DNA of 13,512 bases from the NCBI GenBank assembly GCA_002812745.2, contig NCSJ02000618.1:1-13512 (forward strand). Reading direction: 5' to 3'. The notes beneath the pieces are model-generated. The model was given only the letters and a program-made list of their open reading frames with translations, was not told the DNA's origin and ran no database searches. The position numbers and the translations under genes are program-made. Below are positions 1 to 7,265 of this stretch, one piece after another (the first letter of the stretch is position 1; each line of letters begins with the position of its first letter). Source of the DNA: Scytalidium lignicola. Lineage: Eukaryota; Ascomycota; Leotiomycetes.

Positions 1-462
1 GGCGTCGACAAGGACGGCCCCATTCTCGGCCTCTCCCACCTCCCCTTACTCTCCGGCACCAACAGCATCGGCATCGGCGACCACAAGAACGACCCCTCGG
101 GCGTGCAATGGGAGAAACTAGAGCGCACCACCTTCTGGACGCACATGCGCTACGTCTTTAACTGGGCGCTTCCCGACGGCGACGTTCGACGGTTCTTGTG
201 GATTCGCACGCGCAATATGGTGCTGGATGACCAGGGCGATCTGGTGCTGATTGAGGAAGGGAAGGAGAGTGTTGTCCTGGCTGAGTATTTTGGGCGCGGA
301 CTGTTGAAGTGGAAGAAGAGGGGGAAACTGAGGCTTCGGAAGATCGAGGGGCTGGGAGAGCATTGGGAGGAGATTGTGCTATTGACATGGGCTTCCGTGC
401 TGGAGTTGAGTCGGCGCAGAGCGAGGCAGAGGAGGTTTAGTAACATGCATATGATGATTTGA
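1..462 (+). CDS. Conserved fungal hypothetical protein, C-terminal part (tubby-C-like)
   Basis: Frame 1 is open from the first base to the TGA at 460-462, giving about 153 residues. The gene starts left of the window; a GTG at 103 is only an internal Val codon, not a start. The visible part has a charged segment with Trp/Phe positions (WEKLERTTFW, RRFLWIRTRN), a region of alternating beta-like stretches (LVLIEEG, VVLAEYF), a basic turn (KWKKRGKLRLRK), and a hydrophobic helix followed by an Arg-rich tail (IVLLTWASVLELSRRRARQR). This order resembles the many fungal proteins with a tubby/LURP-like C-terminal fold that end in a short membrane-like helix and basic residues. I recognise the style of the family, not a named gene. 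Function unknown; the basic tail would fit membrane association, but that is inference. No intron is needed in the visible part. GC-rich third positions contrast with the AT-rich DNA downstream. Confidence 0.75.
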   Translation, partial: GVDKDGPILGLSHLPLLSGTNSIGIGDHKNDPSGVQWEKLERTTFWTHMRYVFNWALPDGDVRRFLWIRTRNMVLDDQGDLVLIEEGKESVVLAEYFGRGLLKWKKRGKLRLRKIEGLGEHWEEIVLLTWASVLELSRRRARQRRFSNMHMMI

Positions 463-1433
463 GCGTGCTTTTCGTTTTGTTTGCTTGTTTGTTTAACTGT
501 TGGATGGTGTTTTCTTTTTGGGGGGGTTAGATGGATGTTATAGATGTTTTGGATCTGAGGATTTGAGAGTTGTGAGAAAATTTTTGGACTGTTTTTATGG
601 ATGTGGTTCTACATAAGATTCCCCAAGACACATATAGACCTTGATATGTGCTAAGCGCAAAATATATACATACATTTATATATATATATATTATCTATAG
701 TAAAAATAACTCATATCTATGATTCTTTTTAAACAACGTGATTTAAAGTTAACATTGCTTAAATCAATGATAGGGAGTTACGGGTTCTCCATATGAGGTC
801 TCGCAACTCTTGTGCATTCATACATATTAAAGTATTAATAAGGTTAGTCGTACCATCCGCAGAAATTAGTTGGCTCAATGGGCTAATAGGTCACGTTGAT
901 GTGTTCCAGAGCACATGTATTCAATGCTTAGGTCTATCATTTATGGCTACCTGATGGGATGTATGATTGAGACTTATGCCAGAGATCCTATTATTGTCCT
1001 CATCGATGATGTCTTATCATCTAGAACCTAATACGTGCCTAGCAGCAAATATTTCTAGAGCAACTCTGAAAATGCTTGAGCACCTGGTTAGCAATGCTTG
1101 CTAAGGAGCTGAGGAGTGGTAAGCCTGGACACGCTCTGTTGAGGATCTTAAGAACTACTATTCACCCACGATTCTCCAACACATGAAGCGCTCCACGAAA
1201 GCTGACAAAGAGGGACTTTTGGGCCAATGGTGGTTATGCTCCTCTAGATGGTTAATGGCTCCGATACTGGCCTATATATACACAGCAATGCTGCTTAACC
1301 CATGACTTTGCCTGCTTTCTGTGTGAATTCCTCGACAAATATGTCTCAACTGCGGCGGAACCAGGGCAATAGGTTGATTGTTTACTCTAGGTAGCTTTTT
1401 GTAAAATTGAAGAAAAGCTCCTGAGTCGGCCAA
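463..1433. other. Intergenic region, no gene seen
   Basis: About 970 bp between two convergent genes (the hypothetical ends at 462; the regulator ends at 1434 on the other strand). It carries a T/G-rich 3' flank, a TA-rich microsatellite around 662-692, and otherwise moderately AT-rich DNA with many stops in all frames. No convincing ORF, tRNA or transposon ends were found. A tRNA A-box-like string at 871-881 is discussed among the rejected items. Confidence 0.6.
662..692. repeat. TA-rich microsatellite
   Basis: A short ATATATACATACATTT stretch runs directly into an uninterrupted TA dinucleotide tract. It is a simple sequence repeat in the 3' flank of the hypothetical gene, and no function is implied. 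Confidence 0.8.
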
Positions 1434-3245
1434 CTACATGTATGGTAGCGGTACGCCAAAAGTCATATAGCAGAAGTATTTCATAGTCACTCTCCTCCCC
1501 TGAGCTCTCTGTGCCTCTCCATGGGCCTCCACAAAGGACGCCAGGAAATTACTTCGACTAATAGGGTTCTTGATTTGCCTCAAGCGGTCCGCTGCCCACT
1601 GTATCTCATCCTTCTGGAAACTCTCGAGGGCATACATGAATAGCGGCCTAACGTATCCTGGATTCAGCGTGCCTTCAGCCGAGACGTTCCAATCCCCGTC
1701 AATGATATTTCGGATTTGCTGTAGGGCGTGTTTGGCCTCCGTCGTTGGGAATGGAGGATCCCCGAGGATGCGCCCGATTACGATGATCTCGGTGTGGTAT
1801 GCCGCAATACAAACTCCGGCAAGAGCAATGAGAGGGGTTGAGATCTTGGTAGAGAAGTGTTCTCTGAGTTTGTCGGGTTGTAATCGCAATGGCGCTGGTC
1901 GATCCTCCCACAGAGAGGCTAGGTCGGTTTTCAAAGCGCTCATCAGATCGGTTACTTCTGCTTGGTCTGCAGGTGTGGTTCGGGATCGACGATAATGGGT
2001 TACCTCTACAACTCGATCTGACATTTTTTGAAGCCGGAGATAAAAGGTGAAAACTTGCGTGGCGACTGTATCATATAAGGAGTTTTCGGGGTGAGTGTCA
2101 CGGTCTAGCTCGGAAAGATTAGGAATTTCCTTGATGTGGTCGTTTACAAGTTTGAAAAGTGGTTTCGATAATATGCCGGGACTTCCAGGTCTTTTGGTGG
2201 TTATGTTAAGGAGTTGCAACCAGGCGCCAATTCTCAAGGAAATGGACGATTGATAGCCACTCAGCAACCAAGCCTCCAATCTTGTTGCGAAAGCTCCGTC
2301 TAATACACCAAAATTAGAATCGTCTTCGTTAGGCAGAGTGGCTACACATAGACAAAGGAGAAAGGCAACAACTAGAATGATGTCAAAGCTGATAGTGTCG
2401 TCACCTGATATAGATTCGAAGCTGGTGATGGCGGCTTGGTATACTGACATGGCATGGGTCATCGGCAAATGATCTACCTGAGCTCTATATAGCGTTTGAA
2501 GAGCCAATAAGCACTTGGCTACAGATGTCTGCTGAAGAGCGAGCTGGACTATATAAGCTTTGATCCTTATCCAATTTATACGATCATAGGGCGAGAGAAG
2601 AGGACAGTCTACCACATCCATAAAGTAGCAGAACAAGGATGAAGCAGGCACTTCGGGAGCTGCTAGCAAATCCATGGTCGTGCTAAAATAGATAAGCTGC
2701 GACGTCTGTTGAAATCGATCCCGGGTAGTTTCAGTGATGCTTAGATCACCCCCCTGGGAGAAGGCATCGACGCGGTTGCCATTGGAAGGCGATTCATCAG
2801 CATCGGCAGGCACCGAAAGACCCTCATTAGCCTGTTTGAGATCATTGGAGATTATCAAGGTCTCGCAAATCCCAGAGTCGGAAGAGTTTCCAAGGAACAG
2901 AGGCGGCTCGTGAATAGGATATTCTCCGGTTTCAGTCTGCGGTGGAACGTTTTCGGGGCCCAACCATGCGCTGATTTGATCTTGTTGACAGCTTATAGGT
3001 CGCAAATTCGAATGCACAGGTGTGAGATGCGAGCCCCAGCGACTTGCAGTCCTGTAGACGCATGTCTTGTTCGATTTGGCGCATTTTTGACACCCAGGCC
3101 GCTGCTCATCGCATTTGACCTTTCTAGCTCTACAAACTAGGCATCCTGTGCGAACACGACCTCTATAGTTGCGATTCGTGAGGGGTGTTTTCTGATGCGT
3201 TGAAGTCGAGGTCCTGCTACTTTCATTGAGACGAGGCGACTCCAT
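1434..3245 (-). CDS. Zn(II)2Cys6 fungal transcription factor
   Basis: Single-exon gene of 603 residues, ATG at 3245-3243, TAG at 1436-1434. The DNA-binding binuclear zinc cluster is at residues 35-62: Cys35, 38, 45, 52, 55 and 62 in the spacing C-X2-C-X6-C-X6-C-X2-C-X6-C, with basic residues between Cys38 and Cys45 (RARKVK). A Ser/Thr/Asn-rich, poorly ordered linker follows (about 70-190). A long helical, hydrophobic region (about 200-600) matches the general form of the fungal-specific transcription factor domain 2 group, including an ending of the type GRRVTMKYFCYxxFGVPLP, which I recognise from such proteins. Length is typical. It probably acts in the nucleus as a dimer on CGG half-sites. 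It lies next to a phosphodiesterase, a phosphatase and a sugar transporter, so a pathway-specific activator role is the natural inference. The target genes and inducer are not shown by the sequence. Confidence 0.93.
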   Translation of the reverse strand: MESPRLNESSRTSTSTHQKTPLTNRNYRGRVRTGCLVCRARKVKCDEQRPGCQKCAKSNKTCVYRTASRWGSHLTPVHSNLRPISCQQDQISAWLGPENVPPQTETGEYPIHEPPLFLGNSSDSGICETLIISNDLKQANEGLSVPADADESPSNGNRVDAFSQGGDLSITETTRDRFQQTSQLIYFSTTMDLLAAPEVPASSLFCYFMDVVDCPLLSPYDRINWIRIKAYIVQLALQQTSVAKCLLALQTLYRAQVDHLPMTHAMSVYQAAITSFESISGDDTISFDIILVVAFLLCLCVATLPNEDDSNFGVLDGAFATRLEAWLLSGYQSSISLRIGAWLQLLNITTKRPGSPGILSKPLFKLVNDHIKEIPNLSELDRDTHPENSLYDTVATQVFTFYLRLQKMSDRVVEVTHYRRSRTTPADQAEVTDLMSALKTDLASLWEDRPAPLRLQPDKLREHFSTKISTPLIALAGVCIAAYHTEIIVIGRILGDPPFPTTEAKHALQQIRNIIDGDWNVSAEGTLNPGYVRPLFMYALESFQKDEIQWAADRLRQIKNPISRSNFLASFVEAHGEAQRAQGRRVTMKYFCYMTFGVPLPYM

Positions 3246-3935
3246 GGGAAGGGTTAAGCTCTAGATGCAATAACTTAAAAGACTTGAAAGGAAATGGTGC
3301 AATGAGGACCGATTAATGGGTGGTTGCCAGACAGACAAGCGTTGGATGTGTTTTGAGGGGATGAAGTGCCTGTGAACGGAGTGATGAGGAATTGATGAGA
3401 CAAGAACAATGTTCTAGCCAAAGTTGTCCAAATATGCTTTCTCCTCTATCAAGGATTATAACACAGGGAAGAGGCGAGTTTGTATATAAATTGTATGGCG
3501 TGAGACTCTCGATGTTGCTATGTATGATGATAGTCCTGTACAGTGAGATTGCCCTCATCCCCTCTGTTGTGAGCCACTTACATAAGCAACTTCTGACATC
3601 CTCATTGGTGGGCCCATCCCACGTGGCCCAAATCCGGGGTGCCATTGTGCGCTTGGATTGGCTAACAGCTTTGGAATAGTTACAGTGCCGGACCTAGAAA
3701 ATTGGGGGGAAAATGAGCTCTTTAATGGCTTTATTAAGATACGTGCACCAGGATCAAAAGTCCACTTTTTCAATTTTCCAAGGTCTAACACCGTAGATGT
3801 CTTAGTCAGTGTGGTTGGTGTCTTTATATAATAAAGATAAAATGTCTTGTTTTATAGTATTTAAATTCAATCTGGCTTCAAACACTTTTAGCTTTGCCCT
3901 CCAACCAAGCGGAACTTATATAGTCCAGACCCCGC
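3246..3935. promoter_or_regulatory. Intergenic region: regulator promoter and 3' flank of phosphodiesterase
   Basis: 690 bp between two tandem minus-strand genes. The part next to 3245 should hold the promoter of the Zn2Cys6 gene; a minus-strand TATATA lies near 3483-3488, roughly 240 bp before the start codon. The part next to 3936 is the 3' flank of the phosphodiesterase gene, with an AT-rich stretch around 3820-3870. Several short ORFs occur in both directions, but they overlap each other, show no domain and lack coding character, so I call none of them. A 22-bp imperfect palindrome with CACGTG at its side is listed separately. Confidence 0.5.
3609..3630. promoter_or_regulatory. Inverted repeat TGGGCC-N10-GGCCCA containing CACGTG
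   Basis: Perfect 6-bp arms (3609-3614 and 3625-3630) flank a 10-bp centre; a CACGTG hexamer lies at 3620-3625. It is about 365 bp upstream of the regulator's ATG. CACGTG is the classical bHLH target (Pho4/NUC-1 and others). The dyad is seen; binding is only a possibility, since such a hexamer is expected a few times by chance in a window this size. Confidence 0.35.
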
Positions 3936-4745
3936 TCAACACTTATAAGCTTCATTCAAGATCCTTACCACCTGCGCTACATCGTCACTTATAACCTGAT
4001 CCAACAATCCCTCACGAACCCACCCAACGACTTGAGCCTCCACATCCACACCATAAGACTTGAGGTTTCCTAACCGCTCAGGACTCGGAACATGTAAAAA
4101 AACGGCAAAGCCTTCTTCGTGGAGCTGGCGGGCCTCACCACTAGGAAAGTGCTGGATCTCAAGGTTGACAGCATCCACGTTTGCTTCTCGCGCCACGGCA
4201 GCAGGATTGATTAATCGTGAATGGGACAGTGCTACAGTGGGGACATCAGGGATAGCCTCTTTGAGCGCTCTGAGTTGTACAAAGTCAAAGGATGAGAATT
4301 GCAAGAGATCAGCGCATTGTAACTCATTGATCAGTGCCCTCAACTTCGGAAATATCTCGTTGTTGCGATTGTAAATCTTGAGCTCAAGCTGGTAGATGAT
4401 GCCCAGCTCGCGAGCAAGAAGCAAGGCGTCTCGAAGCAGTGGAATTCGCTCCCCTGTGAAGGTCGCATCAAACCATCGACCAGCGTCAAGCTTCGCAATC
4501 TCGGAATAGTCCATGTTGCAGACGAGACCATGGCCATTAGTTGTGCGGTCCACTGTCTCGTCGTGAATCAGTATCAGTTCGCCGTCTCTAGTCAGTGCAA
4601 GGTCAGTCTCGCAGGTTACACCTTTACCACCGATCTCGCGAGCCTTGCGGAACGCGGCCAAGGTGTTCTCTGGAGCGGCGGAACTATAGCCTCGATGACC
4701 GGCGATGCGGGTCGCCTGAGGCGTCATTCGTAGTGGATTGCTCAT
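3936..4745 (-). CDS. Glycerophosphodiester phosphodiesterase, UgpQ-type (GDPD family)
   Basis: Intronless 269-residue protein, ATG at 4745-4743 (A at -3, a fair start context). GDPD enzymes hydrolyse glycerophosphodiesters to an alcohol and sn-glycerol-3-phosphate, using a divalent metal in a TIM barrel. Catalytic landmarks are present in order: AGHRGY (His18, Arg19), APENTLAAF (Glu26, Asn27), CETDLALTRDG (Glu46, Asp48), LIHDETVDRTTNGHG (His61, Asp62), the LDAGRWF/IPLL segment (87-104), and QLELK (Glu121, Lys123) on the next strand, ending with VISDD near 251-255. Length and order match the short bacterial UgpQ form, not the large fungal SPX-ankyrin GDE1 type. No signal peptide or membrane helix, so probably cytosolic. 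It is divergent from the phosphatase gene at 5388 and shares its promoter region. The substrate is open: glycerophosphoinositol or other sugar/polyol diesters are as likely as simple glycerophosphodiesters. Family call sure, substrate unknown. Confidence 0.95.
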   Translation of the reverse strand: MSNPLRMTPQATRIAGHRGYSSAAPENTLAAFRKAREIGGKGVTCETDLALTRDGELILIHDETVDRTTNGHGLVCNMDYSEIAKLDAGRWFDATFTGERIPLLRDALLLARELGIIYQLELKIYNRNNEIFPKLRALINELQCADLLQFSSFDFVQLRALKEAIPDVPTVALSHSRLINPAAVAREANVDAVNLEIQHFPSGEARQLHEEGFAVFLHVPSPERLGNLKSYGVDVEAQVVGWVREGLLDQVISDDVAQVVRILNEAYKC

Positions 4746-4941
4746 GTTCTGGTGTGCTCTTATGTGTGCTGACAGCGGGAGGTACTAAATAGGACTTCAA
4801 TGGCAATGAAGCAGTTTGGAATCCTTGAGAGTCTTCACTGTCCTCGTAAGCATGTATCCCCGATTTATAACAGAGGAGATTCCTGAGAATAGCGAGACGG
4901 CAAAAGGAGGGATGAGGGCCAAGAAAGATCGTCATGCATTG

Positions 4942-4957
4942 TCGGATCTCGAACCGA
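4942..4957. promoter_or_regulatory. Candidate zinc-cluster site TCGG-N8-CCGA
   Basis: Reads TCGGATCTCGAACCGA: inverted CGG triplets (4943-4945 and 4954-4956) with 8 bp between them, and the flanking T/A extends the symmetry. Inverted CGG triplets at fixed spacing are the standard target form of Zn(II)2Cys6 dimers. It sits about 200 bp upstream of the phosphodiesterase and 430 bp upstream of the phosphatase. Binding by the regulator at 1434-3245 is inference. Confidence 0.4.
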
Positions 4958-5093
4958 GCTGGTCTTATCTCTAAGCGCACCACTTCGACCTCCTCACCAC
5001 GCTGTAACGATGGATAATGAACATCCAAGAGTCACAGATGAAAGGGATTGATTGGGAAGAAAACAAATGAGTACAAGGTAGAAGCGACACCCT

Positions 5094-5103
5094 CTCGGCC
5101 GAG
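5094..5103. promoter_or_regulatory. Perfect palindrome CTCGGCCGAG
   Basis: Ten-base perfect palindrome with abutting CGG and CCG triplets, in the divergent promoter about 285 bp before the phosphatase ATG. It may be a second zinc-cluster site or a chance palindrome. Confidence 0.3.
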
Positions 5104-5301
5104 TGGAGGCAACCCAATCCCTACACTCGAGAGCCTATCGTTTTCATGCCACTCATTTAGCTAGGTAATGAATGAATACATAGAACTACTATAGGCAGTT
5201 CTACTATGGAGTCTCTCTCTCGGGTATCCCAGCTGAGCCGATGGCCTTGCTAAAAATACGATATAGCGCAAGAGGTTCTCCCCGAACGACTCTACAGCCC
5301 A

Positions 5302-5307
5302 TATAAA
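5302..5307 (+). promoter_or_regulatory. TATA box of the phosphatase gene
   Basis: TATAAA, 81-86 bp before the ATG at 5388, followed by a C-rich leader without an upstream ATG. Position and context fit a fungal core promoter. Confidence 0.5.
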
Positions 5308-5387
5308 CATTCTAACCGCTCACCACGTTCTTTAATACGCACTCGCAGCGCCCAATCACCCACCCCACGTTGCCAATCCTCACCATT

Positions 5388-6443
5388 ATGACGACTTCCT
5401 ACGCTCGAGAGCAGCATGTTGCTGAACTGGCCGTCCTACGAGCCTCAATTCTCACAAAACAAGTGCAGTCTACTGTCACCGAAATCGCCAAGGACGACAA
5501 CTCGCCAGTAACCATCGCCGACTTCGCAGCTCAAGCACTCCTCATCGCCGCTCTTCGAGATGCCTTTCCAAACGATGAATTCTTGGGAGAGGAGGACTCA
5601 TATGCTCTGAGGGCCGATGAAGCACTCAGCAACAAGGTCTTCGAGCTGGTCCTATCGGCAACTGACGTGATAGATCCAGGCGCCTTAGGAGTGTCATTTC
5701 CCAAGCCAAGATCCTTGGGTGAGATGCTGGATCTAATTGACCTCGGCGGATGTGGTACAGGAGGAGATAAAGGGCGATTCTGGGTCATGGACCCTATTGA
5801 CGGGACCGCAACCTTCTTGAGAGGCCAGCAATACGCGGTGTCTTTGTCTCTGATTGAGAATGGGAAAGAGGTCCTTGGTGTACTAGGATGCCCAAACATC
5901 AATGCTGAAATGGTGCGAATCTCCGAGGAAAACATCGATCGGAGTGGCCTCGGTGTGATGCTCACAGCTGTCCGAGGCCAAGGCTCGATGATTCGGACCA
6001 TGACCCACAGCGGCCTTGAAGTCGCCCTGCCGCTCAATATCCTTGACCCATCCGACTCAAACAAGCTGCAAATTGTTGATTGCATCGGCAGCAAGGCCTT
6101 CCGCCATGATGTCGTCGTCAAACTAGCAGACCATCTCCAAGCAGCATTCCCGAACATAGAGATCTGGTCCTCGCACATCCGTTACGTAGCCCTTATCCTT
6201 GGTGGCGGCAACGCGCAGTTTTGGGTGCCCGCAAGCCCAGCATCTAAGATGTATATCTGGGACCACGCAGGCACGCAACTCATTTTCACCGAACTTGGGG
6301 GACGGGTAACGGATTTGGATGGGAAGGACATGGATTTCGGCGCCGGGAGGGACCTGAATCGAAACCGAGGGTTAGTTGTAGCTAGTGGGAAAATGCATCC
6401 GACTCTGCTCAGTGCCATGAATCAAATAATAGAAGGACACTGA
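5388..6443 (+). CDS. MET22/HAL2-like phosphatase of the inositol-monophosphatase superfamily
   Basis: Intronless, 351 residues from the ATG at 5388; the frame is open a little further upstream to a TTG at 5370, but ATG is the sensible start. The fold is the Mg2+-dependent, Li+-sensitive phosphatase fold. Metal-site motifs: SPVTIAD (Asp45), LGEED (Glu68, Glu69), the signature WVMDPIDGTATF (Asp135, Asp138, Gly139, Thr140) and IWDHAGTQLIFTELGG (Asp292), followed by DFGAGRDL, which is typical of the 3'(2'),5'-bisphosphate nucleotidases (MET22/HAL2) that turn PAP into AMP. Length also fits MET22. However, the segment where MET22 enzymes usually carry an MDSQ-like string before the Lys/Arg-Tyr reads WSSHIRYV here (260-267), so substrate specificity may differ; a sugar- or inositol-phosphate substrate is possible. 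Probably cytosolic. It is divergently paired with a phosphodiesterase, which would supply a phosphomonoester. Superfamily sure, exact substrate not. Confidence 0.9.
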   Translation: MTTSYAREQHVAELAVLRASILTKQVQSTVTEIAKDDNSPVTIADFAAQALLIAALRDAFPNDEFLGEEDSYALRADEALSNKVFELVLSATDVIDPGALGVSFPKPRSLGEMLDLIDLGGCGTGGDKGRFWVMDPIDGTATFLRGQQYAVSLSLIENGKEVLGVLGCPNINAEMVRISEENIDRSGLGVMLTAVRGQGSMIRTMTHSGLEVALPLNILDPSDSNKLQIVDCIGSKAFRHDVVVKLADHLQAAFPNIEIWSSHIRYVALILGGGNAQFWVPASPASKMYIWDHAGTQLIFTELGGRVTDLDGKDMDFGAGRDLNRNRGLVVASGKMHPTLLSAMNQIIEGH

Positions 6444-6998
6444 GGGGAAACAGAAATCGGAAGGTTTCTATGAGCCGCATCATAAACTCAGATCAGGCTC
6501 TACCTGGACTTGCGAGTGGTGAATTACTCAATACAGGTGACCAGGGTACGGCATACTAGTGATACTATCGTTGGCAAGAGTAAATGTAAAGTAGTCCAGG
6601 ATTATCACCAAGAAGACGGCCTTTGATCCCCTGATGTGTAGAATACTAGTCTCAATTCAATGTTCATTTTAATGCGTGATAAGCAAGACTTAGACAATAC
6701 TAAACAATATTTGGATTTATTTAACCCCATGAGCTAGGATTATGAGATTAGATTGAACAGAAGTACCTAACTTGCTCTTTATTTCCACGTGATTGGCCTG
6801 GTTCTAGGCTCTGGGGAGTGAACTCACTGAGTTCTGAGAGATCTCGGGATTATCATCCTCTATCGAGGAATTCATTCACACGTCTGCTACAAAGTCTGCT
6901 GCGAGCAACTACCAAAATAGAAGAGCTTCTTCTGACTCCTAACCGTAATCCTAACAACCCCAACCAACCTAACAAAAGCCTCCTCGTCGAGGGAGGAG

Positions 6999-7013
6999 AG
7001 AGTTCGGAACTCT
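6999..7013. promoter_or_regulatory. Perfect 15-bp dyad AGAGTTC-G-GAACTCT
   Basis: Seven-base arms around one central G, about 250 bp before the transporter ATG. Perfect symmetry suggests a dimer-binding operator. It includes GTTCGG, whose complement CCGAAC also occurs at 5282-5287 in the phosphatase promoter. Binding protein unknown. Confidence 0.35.
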
Positions 7014-7032
7014 AGCCAATGATCATTTGCTA

Positions 7033-7081
7033 TTGCCGAATGATCCACAACAAGCGACTGTACTTCTGGCCATTTCGGCAA
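7033..7081. promoter_or_regulatory. Inverted repeat TTGCCGAA ... TTCGGCAA
   Basis: Eight-base perfect inverted arms at 7033-7040 and 7074-7081, with 33 bp between them, in the transporter promoter. The arms contain CCG/CGG triplets pointing away from each other (everted). This could be paired regulator half-sites; it is too widely spaced to be a usual single site. Confidence 0.25.
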
Positions 7082-7157
7082 AAGTGGAGTCAGTCAGCGC
7101 CAAACGTTCAAGTCTTCCTTTTCAAGAATCTAAAGTATTGCGACAGAGCTACCATGA

Positions 7158-7163
7158 TATATA
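7158..7163 (+). promoter_or_regulatory. TATA box of the MFS transporter gene
   Basis: TATATA about 105 bp before the ATG at 7266. Position fits a fungal core promoter. Confidence 0.4.
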
Positions 7164-7265
7164 GAAGTCACTTCTCCAGGTCATCAATGGCGATAACAAA
7201 CCATACTCCAATCAATAGCAACTCGCCTTGGCCCCCAGACACAAAAGTCTCTCCAAAAGTGTACC

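Larger units (their letters stand above)
4746..5387. promoter_or_regulatory. Shared bidirectional promoter region of phosphodiesterase and phosphatase genes
   Basis: 642 bp between the start codons of two divergent genes. Plus-strand TATAAA lies at 5302-5307 (86 bp before the phosphatase ATG); a minus-strand TATAAA (TTTATA on plus, 4864-4869) lies about 120 bp before the phosphodiesterase ATG. The region also holds two dyads with CGG half-sites (listed separately) and two CACGTT hexamers near the phosphatase start (5324-5329, 5366-5371). An ORF at 4684-5028 on the minus strand has no domain and overlaps the phosphodiesterase start, so it is not called. Divergent arrangement favours co-regulation. 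Confidence 0.6.
6444..7265. promoter_or_regulatory. Intergenic region: 3' flank of phosphatase and promoter of MFS transporter
   Basis: 822 bp. The left half is ordinary AT-rich 3' flank. The right half, upstream of the transporter ATG at 7266, carries CACGTG at 6786-6791 next to a CCAAT-type ATTGG, dyads at 6982-6992 (CCTCGTCGAGG), 6999-7013 and 7033/7081, and TATATA at 7158-7163. An ORF at 6818-7015 starts with GTG, is low-complexity (Asn/Pro) and shows no domain, so I do not call it a gene. Confidence 0.5.

Noticed and set aside
103..105. GTG as start of the first gene
   Set aside because: The frame is open to base 1 with gene-like residues, so this is an internal Val in a gene that begins outside the window.
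864..916. tRNA-like signals: TGGCTCAATGG (871-881) fits a pol III A box and a hairpin ATGTG-TTCCAGAG-CACAT (899-916) looks like a T arm
   Set aside because: The hairpin loop has 8 bases instead of 7, the D arm does not fold normally and the acceptor ends do not pair. At best it is a relic.
5370..5372. TTG as start of the phosphatase
   Set aside because: An ATG 18 bases later gives the expected family N-terminus; fungal nuclear genes rarely start at TTG.
5531..6178. 215-residue minus-strand ORF
   Set aside because: It lies wholly within the phosphatase coding region as its antisense shadow and has no domain.
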